The notes below the pieces were generated by a model. That model did not search any database, was not told the DNA's origin, and worked only from the letters and a program-made list of their open reading frames with translations. Made by a program: the position numbers and the translations under genes. A stretch of 19,675 nt of DNA from positions 1 to 19,675 of the forward strand of contig JAMCYY010000026.1 of the NCBI GenBank assembly GCA_023473205.1, read 5' to 3'. Of this stretch, positions 15,137 through 19,675 are shown piece after piece (the first letter of the stretch is position 1; the number at the start of each line of letters is the position of its first letter). Source of the DNA: Patescibacteria group bacterium (GTDB lineage: Bacteria > Patescibacteriota > Microgenomatia > UM-FILTER-40-11).

Positions 15137-16276
15137 ATGGCTTTAGTAAAACCTGATGTCGGTAGATTTGCCAAAATAAAAGTTTTAGGAGTTGGTGGTG
15201 GCGGTGGTAATGCTTTAAATACCATGGTTTTGGGAAACATGATTGTCGGGGTAGATTTTGTGGCGGTGAACACTGATGCCCAAGCACTTTTGGCGAATCA
15301 GGCGCCAATAAAATTGCAAATTGGAGAAAATCTAACACGGGGTTTGGGAGCTGGGGGAAATCCTGAAATCGGCCGTCAATCAGCAGAAGAATCAAGAGAA
15401 AAAATTAAAGAACTTCTGGTAGATACTGATATGGTTTTTATTACTTCCGGTATGGGTGGCGGCTCCGGTTCAGGTGCTTGTCCGGTGATTGCCGAAATTG
15501 CTAAAGAATTAGGGTCATTAACTGTTGGCGTGGTGACGAAACCTTTTTCTTTTGAAGGTGCACGACGGATGGTGGTTGCTGAAGATGCAATTACAAATTT
15601 AAGGGAAAAAGTTGATGCTTTAATTGTCATCCCTAATCAAAAACTTCTTGATTCAATTGACCGCAAAATTACTTTAGTTGATGCTTTTAAGACCGTTGAT
15701 TCTGTTTTGGCACAAGGCGTTCAAGGAATTTCTGACATTATTACCCTTCCCGGGTTAATTAATCGTGATTTTGCCGATATTAAATCAATCATGACTGAGG
15801 CCGGAAGTGCTTTTATGGGTATTGGTACTGGCGTGGGTGAAAACCGAGCCCAAGCAGCGGCCAGGAGTGCCATTGCTTCACCGCTTTTAGAAGTTTCTAT
15901 TGATGGGGCTAAAGGGATTTTGTTTACAATTTGCGGAGGCGCTGATTTAACCATGGCCGAAGTTGAAGAAGCTTCGAAAATTATTACCGAGCACGCTGAT
16001 GCCGATGCGAATATTATTTTCGGAGCGACAATTAATGAAAAAATGGTTGATCAGATTAAAGTTTCGGTGATTGCCACGGGCTTTGATAATAGCAAGCTTA
16101 ATTTGCAGAGAATGGTGCAAAAAAATGCCCGCAGTTTTCCGCCACAACAAATCTCACGTTTTAATCAAAATAAAACAGAAGAAGGCAATGGTGAGTCACA
16201 TGATGAGGATATTAACAAGGAAATGGGTGATGAGTATGAAGTACCGGCTTTCTTAAGGTTAGGAAGACAACAATAA
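15137..16276 (+). CDS. ftsZ: Cell division GTPase FtsZ
   Basis: Tubulin-like GTPase that polymerises at midcell as the division ring. Seen: GVGGGGGNA (18-26), the tubulin signature GGGSGSGACP (107-116), PFSFEGARR (136-144), LVDAFKTVDSVLAQGVQGISDII (180-202), the T7 synergy loop NRDFADIKSIM (209-219) with catalytic Asp211, and the C-terminal FtsA-binding peptide EVPAFLRLGRQQ (368-379) after an acidic linker (about 340-367). Length 379 is standard. Both threonines of the usual GGGTGTGAAP signature are serines, and the second alanine is a cysteine. It lies 21 bases after ftsA and likely also has its own promoter. Confidence 0.96.
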   Translation: MALVKPDVGRFAKIKVLGVGGGGGNALNTMVLGNMIVGVDFVAVNTDAQALLANQAPIKLQIGENLTRGLGAGGNPEIGRQSAEESREKIKELLVDTDMVFITSGMGGGSGSGACPVIAEIAKELGSLTVGVVTKPFSFEGARRMVVAEDAITNLREKVDALIVIPNQKLLDSIDRKITLVDAFKTVDSVLAQGVQGISDIITLPGLINRDFADIKSIMTEAGSAFMGIGTGVGENRAQAAARSAIASPLLEVSIDGAKGILFTICGGADLTMAEVEEASKIITEHADADANIIFGATINEKMVDQIKVSVIATGFDNSKLNLQRMVQKNARSFPPQQISRFNQNKTEEGNGESHDEDINKEMGDEYEVPAFLRLGRQQ

Positions 16277-16290
16277 CGATGAATCAAGAG

Positions 16291-16308
16291 TATCACGGGT
16301 ACCACGGG
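16291..16308 (+). repeat. Two 9-base tandem repeats after ftsZ
   Basis: TATCACGGG followed by TACCACGGG, one mismatch, in the gap between ftsZ and the ileS promoter. The rest of 16277-16349 shows nothing I can name. Confidence 0.5.
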
Positions 16309-16349
16309 TAAATAACAAGATAGCGAGATAAAGTTACCAACCTTTTTTC

Positions 16350-16377
16350 TTGTGAATTTTGAAATTTTTAGTATAAT
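16350..16377 (+). promoter_or_regulatory. Promoter of the ileS T-box leader
   Basis: TTGTGA (16350-16355), 16-base spacer, TATAAT (16372-16377). RNA would start near 16384, giving a leader of about 300 bases before the ileS ATG. Confidence 0.6.
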
Positions 16378-16481
16378 AATAGTTAGTATGCTGAATGGAT
16401 AGTTTGTACAATTAACTAAAAGCGTTAGAAGTGTATCAACACTAAGGAATGTCTAATAACATTCCACGCTTTCCGAAGAAG

Positions 16482-16500
16482 CCCTGAACTTGTCGAAGGG
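16482..16500 (+). repeat. REP-like dispersed repeat in the T-box leader
   Basis: CCCTGAACTTGTCGAAGGG, with CCCT/AGGG ends able to pair. Near-identical sequences are scattered in many bacterial genomes as short dispersed repeats. Here it sits between the specifier-like unit and the antiterminator. Confidence 0.6.
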
Positions 16501-16538
16501 AAGTAGACCGGAACGGATAAGCCCGTAATAGCGAAAAC

Positions 16539-16562
16539 GAGTAAGAGTAAGAGCAAGAGTAA
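16539..16562 (+). repeat. Hexanucleotide tandem repeat in the T-box leader
   Basis: Four 6-base units, GAGTAA/GAGTAA/GAGCAA/GAGTAA, then a partial GAG. It forms a purine-rich, probably unstructured linker before the antiterminator. Confidence 0.7.
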
Positions 16563-16620
16563 GAGAGTGAAAATTCTTAATTTTTGCTTTTATTCGAAAT
16601 AAAGGTGGTACCGCGGATTT

Positions 16621-16646
16621 CCGCCCTTTAAAAGGGCGGTTTTTTT
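16621..16646 (+). terminator. Intrinsic terminator of the T-box
   Basis: CCGCCCTT (16621-16628) pairs with AAGGGCGG (16632-16639) around a 3-base loop, followed by seven Ts (16640-16646). The T-box sequence immediately before it can form the competing antiterminator. Confidence 0.92.
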
Positions 16647-16680
16647 GTTTAAGAACAGTTATAATAATTATAAAATCTAT

Positions 16681-19602
16681 ATGTCTTTTAAACCAGTTGA
16701 TCAAAAAGTGAATTTTGTAGAAATTGAGAAAAAATGGCTTTTGGAATGGAAGGCTAATGATGTTGTGGCTAAATACCTTCGTAAAAATGAAAAACAAGGC
16801 AAAAGTTTCTTCTTTTTAGATGGGCCAATTACCGCCAATAATCAAATGGGTGTTCATCATGCTTGGGGAAGGACTTATAAAGATCTCTGGCAAAGATTTA
16901 AGAACATGCAGGGTTTCAGGCAAACTTTCAGAAATGGCTTTGATAATCAGGGCCTTTGGGTGGAAGTTGGGGTAGAGAAAGAATTAGGTTTTAAGACGAA
17001 AAAAGACATTGAGAAATATGGAGTCGAAAAGTTTGTTAATAAATGTAAAGAAGCGACTCTTTATTGGGCAAGTGTACAGACAGAGCAATCAAAAAGATTA
17101 GGCTACTTTATGGATTGGGATAATTCTTATTATACGATGAGCGATGACAATAACTATACTATTTGGCATTTTTTGAAAAACTGTTTTGAAAAAGGTTGGC
17201 TTTATAAGGGTCGTGATTCTGTTCCCTGGTGTCCACGCTGTGGTACGGCAATTTCCCAACATGAGATTTTGCAGGAAGAGTATAAAGAATTAACCCATGA
17301 ATCAATTTATTTTGAGCTACCGGTTGTTGGCCAAGAAAATGAAAGATTTTTAGTTTGGACAACTACTCCTTGGACTTTGCCGGCAAATGTGGCTTTAGCC
17401 GTTAATCCGGAATTTGAATATTTTTTGGTAACAGGAAAAACCGGGATTAATTTTTGGGTTGTTGGTGAACTCTCCAAATCACTCTTTGGTGAAGACGTTA
17501 AAGTAATTAAAAAAGTTAAAGGTCAGGAGCTGGTTGGCCTGAAATATCTTGGTCCTTTTGATAAATTTCCGGCAGTGCAAGCGGCCAGGAAAGAAAATCC
17601 GGATACTTTTCATACAGTCGTTGCTTCAAAAGATTTGGTAACAGCGACAGAAGGGACGGGCATTGTCCACATTGCTACTGGCTGCGGCCAGGAAGATTTT
17701 GCTTTAGGGAAAGAAACTGGTTTACCAATAATTTCCGCAATTGATGAGGCAGCTAATTATCTATCTGGTTTTGATGAACTATGTGGTCAAAATGCAAAAA
17801 TTAATCCTAAACTTATTTTAGAGAATCCCTTACTTAAAGATTATATTTTTGAAATAAGACCATATCTTCATCGTTATCCGGTTTGTTGGCGTTGCCAAAC
17901 AGAGTTGGTCTGGCGTGTAGTTGATGAATGGTATATAAAAATGGATCCTTTGCGTGAACCATTGAAGAAAGCCGCCCGTGAAGCTAAATGGATTCCGGAG
18001 TGGGGACTGGACCGCGAAATTGATTGGTTGAACCATATGTCTGACTGGCTTATTTCCAAAAAAAGATATTGGGGACTGGCCTTACCAATTTGGGAATGTA
18101 AAGAATGCGGTAATTTTGAAGTAATTGGTTCTAAGGAAGAACTAAAAGAGAAAGCGGTTGAAGGATATGAGGGATTTGAGGGGAATAGTCCTCATCGGCC
18201 TTGGGTGGACGGAGTAAAAATAAAGTGCGGTAAGTGCGGAGGAATGGCGGAAAGGATTCCTGATGTTGGTAATCCTTGGCTGGATGCAGGCATTGTTCCT
18301 TTTTCAACGTTAATTGATCCAGAAAGTGGCAAAGTCAGCTATTTGACTGATAAAAAATATTGGGCAGAATGGTTTCCTGCAGATTTCGTCACAGAATCTT
18401 TCCCTGGACAATTTAAGAACTGGTTTTATGCCATTTTAGCGATGTCAACGGTTTTGGAAGATAAAGCTCCTTTTAAAGCTTTACTTGGTTATGCCACTGT
18501 GGTTGATGAAAAAGGTGAACCAATGCATAAATCAAAAGGGAATGCGATTTGGTTTGATGACGCCGCGGAGAAAATTGGCGTTGACGTCATGCGTTGGATG
18601 TATGTGACTCAAAATCCGGTTTTGGATTTGCGCTTTGGTTATATTCTTGCTGATGAAACCAGAAGAAGATTCCATTTACTGCTTTGGAATGTTTATAACT
18701 ATTTTGTATCATATGCAATTCTCGATGGATACGAAGGACAGACTACAGACTACAGATTACAGTCTACACTAGATGGTAGACAAAAGACGGTAGACATTTT
18801 AGACCAATGGATTCTTTCAAGATTAAATAACCTTGTTAAAGCAGTGAGCGAGTCATTAGAGAAGTATGATGCTTACACTGCTTCTTGGGCAGTTGAAGGC
18901 TTTGTTAATGAACTTTCTACGTGGTATGTCAGAAGATCTAGAGACAGGGTGGGAGTGACAAGCACGGATATAACAGATAAAATGAATTTTTATTCGACGA
19001 TGTATCAAGTACTTTTGACTCTGAGTAAAATTTTAGCGCCTTTTATCCCTTTTTTGTCGGAAGAAATCTATAAAAATTTGTCTGAAGAAGAATCAGTCCA
19101 TTTAACCAATTGGCCAGTTGTTGATGAAGACGCGATAAATTTGGCTTTAGAAAAAAAGATGACCCAGGTTAGGGAAATTGTGGAAGCTGGGCATGGCGAA
19201 AGGAAAAAAAGCGGTGTCAGAGTAAGACAGCCACTGGCAAAAATAACGGTGAAGACTTCATTTATTAAATTAGAGGAACCTTTACTTAATTTAATTAAAG
19301 ATGAATTAAATGTTAAAGAAGTTGAGTTAAAAGAAGGGCCAGAAGGTTTGCAAGTTGAATTGGACACAACCATTACTCCAGAATTAAAAGAGGAAGGAGA
19401 AGTCCGTGATCTTATCCGGCAAATTCAAGAAGCGAGAAAAGAAGCTGGTTGTGGACTTAAAGACTTGGTAGAAGTCGGTTTGCCATCTTGGCCAGAAAAA
19501 TTTGAAGCAGAGATTAAGAGAAAGACATTAGCAAGCAAGATTTATCAAGCGGAGAAAGTGGAAATTAAAAAAGATCGCGGCCTCTCTAATGTTTCACCGT
19601 AA
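16681..19602 (+). CDS. ileS: Isoleucyl-tRNA synthetase
   Basis: Class I synthetase charging tRNA-Ile. With the ATG at 16681 it has 973 residues; an upstream in-frame TTG at 16645 lies in the terminator T-run and is unlikely. Seen: LDGPITANNQMGVHHAWGR (46-64), where GVHHAWG takes the HIGH position; a zinc-type WCPRCGTAISQHE; the editing-domain TTTPWTLPANVALAV; HKSKGN (616-621) in the KMSKS position; and a C-terminal anticodon-binding region with CGGMAERIP before it. Residues 687-706 are encoded by heptanucleotide repeats and look like an expansion in a surface linker just before LDQWILSRLN. The T-box leader confirms the amino-acid assignment. No Shine-Dalgarno is visible. The last 14 bases overlap the next gene. 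Confidence 0.93.
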   Translation: MSFKPVDQKVNFVEIEKKWLLEWKANDVVAKYLRKNEKQGKSFFFLDGPITANNQMGVHHAWGRTYKDLWQRFKNMQGFRQTFRNGFDNQGLWVEVGVEKELGFKTKKDIEKYGVEKFVNKCKEATLYWASVQTEQSKRLGYFMDWDNSYYTMSDDNNYTIWHFLKNCFEKGWLYKGRDSVPWCPRCGTAISQHEILQEEYKELTHESIYFELPVVGQENERFLVWTTTPWTLPANVALAVNPEFEYFLVTGKTGINFWVVGELSKSLFGEDVKVIKKVKGQELVGLKYLGPFDKFPAVQAARKENPDTFHTVVASKDLVTATEGTGIVHIATGCGQEDFALGKETGLPIISAIDEAANYLSGFDELCGQNAKINPKLILENPLLKDYIFEIRPYLHRYPVCWRCQTELVWRVVDEWYIKMDPLREPLKKAAREAKWIPEWGLDREIDWLNHMSDWLISKKRYWGLALPIWECKECGNFEVIGSKEELKEKAVEGYEGFEGNSPHRPWVDGVKIKCGKCGGMAERIPDVGNPWLDAGIVPFSTLIDPESGKVSYLTDKKYWAEWFPADFVTESFPGQFKNWFYAILAMSTVLEDKAPFKALLGYATVVDEKGEPMHKSKGNAIWFDDAAEKIGVDVMRWMYVTQNPVLDLRFGYILADETRRRFHLLLWNVYNYFVSYAILDGYEGQTTDYRLQSTLDGRQKTVDILDQWILSRLNNLVKAVSESLEKYDAYTASWAVEGFVNELSTWYVRRSRDRVGVTSTDITDKMNFYSTMYQVLLTLSKILAPFIPFLSEEIYKNLSEEESVHLTNWPVVDEDAINLALEKKMTQVREIVEAGHGERKKSGVRVRQPLAKITVKTSFIKLEEPLLNLIKDELNVKEVELKEGPEGLQVELDTTITPELKEEGEVRDLIRQIQEARKEAGCGLKDLVEVGLPSWPEKFEAEIKRKTLASKIYQAEKVEIKKDRGLSNVSP
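18738..18796 (+). repeat. Heptanucleotide arrays inside ileS
   Basis: Units ACAGACT/ACAGACT/ACAGATT/ACAGTCT (18738-18765), then GTAGACA/AAAGACG/GTAGACA (18776-18796). GTCTAC (18762-18767) and GTAGAC (18776-18781) can also form a 6-bp hairpin. Three 7-base units equal seven codons, so the array can grow in frame (here giving TTDYRLQ). Confidence 0.75.
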
Positions 19603-19675
19603 ATTTGATTTTTATTTATTTTTACCGGTAATTTTTTTATTAGGTTTTGGGTTAGCCATAATTTTGAGCGTTTCC
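19589..19675 (+). CDS. Start of a hydrophobic, probably SEDS-family (RodA/FtsW-like) protein, cut by window end
   Basis: The ATG at 19589 lies inside the ileS 3' end (14-base overlap, different frame). The 29 visible residues are a short basic/aromatic lead followed by one strongly hydrophobic segment (LPVIFLLGFGLAIILSVS). This is the pattern of the first transmembrane helix of RodA/FtsW proteins, compare the start of the ftsW gene in this window. A second SEDS protein for elongation would make sense, but the call rests on very little sequence. Confidence 0.45.
   Translation, partial: MFHRKFDFYLFLPVIFLLGFGLAIILSVS

Larger units (their letters stand above)
16384..16646 (+). ncRNA. T-box riboswitch controlling ileS
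   Basis: A tRNA-sensing leader: uncharged tRNA-Ile would pair its acceptor end with the antiterminator bulge and allow read-through into ileS. Seen: the diagnostic T-box AGGTGGTACCGCGG (16603-16616), whose TGG would pair with tRNA NCCA, directly followed by an intrinsic terminator. Upstream is a three-way-junction-like unit closed by AAAGCGT (16419-16425) and ACGCTTT (16466-16472). It encloses AGTGT/ACACT (16430-16443, loop ATCA) and GGAATGT/ACATTCC (16446-16465). The AUC in the first loop is a candidate Ile specifier. The canonical long Stem I is not obvious. A REP-like repeat and a hexamer array lie in the middle of the leader. The 5' end is inferred from the promoter. Confidence 0.85.

Noticed and set aside
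16307..16348. Possible ftsZ terminator: GGTAA/TTACC followed by six Ts
   Set aside because: Only 5 weak base pairs, a 22-base loop and four bases between stem and T-run.
16645..16680. Extended ileS N-terminus from a TTG
   Set aside because: The TTG lies in the terminator T-run, there is no Shine-Dalgarno, and the family N-terminus fits the ATG at 16681.
16453..16797. Minus-strand open frame across the T-box and ileS start
   Set aside because: It covers a clear riboswitch and terminator; its PFDKFRASSE-like peptide is just the translated REP-like repeat.
18738..18796. CRISPR-like array
   Set aside because: Units are 7 bases, directly adjacent, with no spacers, and lie in a coding frame.
1..19675. 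Alternative genetic code (TGA read as glycine)
   Set aside because: ftsA and ftsW end at TGA in the expected places and no conserved frame continues through TGA.
1..19675. tRNA or rRNA genes
   Set aside because: No cloverleaf-like segment with a T-loop motif or rRNA-like stretch was noticed in the intergenic gaps.

Overview
The window is AT-rich (low GC by eye), densely packed and bacterial. It looks like a piece of a Candidate Phyla Radiation (Patescibacteria) chromosome, most likely Microgenomates-like. The pointers are short intergenic gaps, divergent but recognisable cell-wall and division proteins, an isoleucyl-tRNA synthetase with a GVHHAWG signature instead of a classical HIGH box, a DUF2130 protein, a Memo-AMMECR1 fusion, and short heptanucleotide tandem repeats both between and inside genes. 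TGA is used as a stop (ftsA, ftsW), so this is the standard bacterial code, not the TGA=Gly code of Gracilibacteria/Absconditabacteria. The taxonomic placement is inference.

Layout. 1-3024 (+): a Mur ligase (MurF-like, without the N-terminal uridine-binding domain), an MraY-like phosphosugar transferase, and a probable NlpC/P60-like cysteine peptidase. 3026-5591: a LysW-like zinc-ribbon protein on the minus strand, divergent from a threonine-synthase-like PLP enzyme followed by an ATP-grasp ligase; this trio sits inside the cell-wall cluster. 5591-8288 (+): ftsW, then a four-helix-bundle (S23/IVS-type) gene bracketed by AT-rich hairpin-forming repeats, then murG. 8391-11660: a Rossmann (methyltransferase-like) protein converging on an unrecognised, internally duplicated protein, then a DUF2130 coiled-coil/nuclease-fold protein. 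11689-13626: a cytidine-deaminase-family enzyme converging on a Memo-AMMECR1 fusion. 13790-16276 (+): ftsA and ftsZ, with ftsZ probably transcribed leaderless from a -10 box at the end of ftsA. 16350-19602 (+): promoter, T-box riboswitch with intrinsic terminator, then ileS. 19589-19675: start of a second SEDS-like membrane protein that leaves the window.

The window is a dispersed dcw (division and cell wall) cluster. The Mur ligase, MraY and MurG act on lipid-linked peptidoglycan precursors, FtsW polymerises glycan, and FtsA and FtsZ build the division ring. Between them lie several genes with no known place in that pathway. murC, murD, murE, murB and ftsQ are not in the window.

The items most worth a second look are: the S23-type gene between repeat-derived hairpins (one hides its start codon); the LysW-like/PLP enzyme/ATP-grasp trio; the internally duplicated unknown protein; heptanucleotide repeats that invade even ileS; the T-box carrying inserted repeats; and lost family motifs in MraY, the deaminase and FtsZ.
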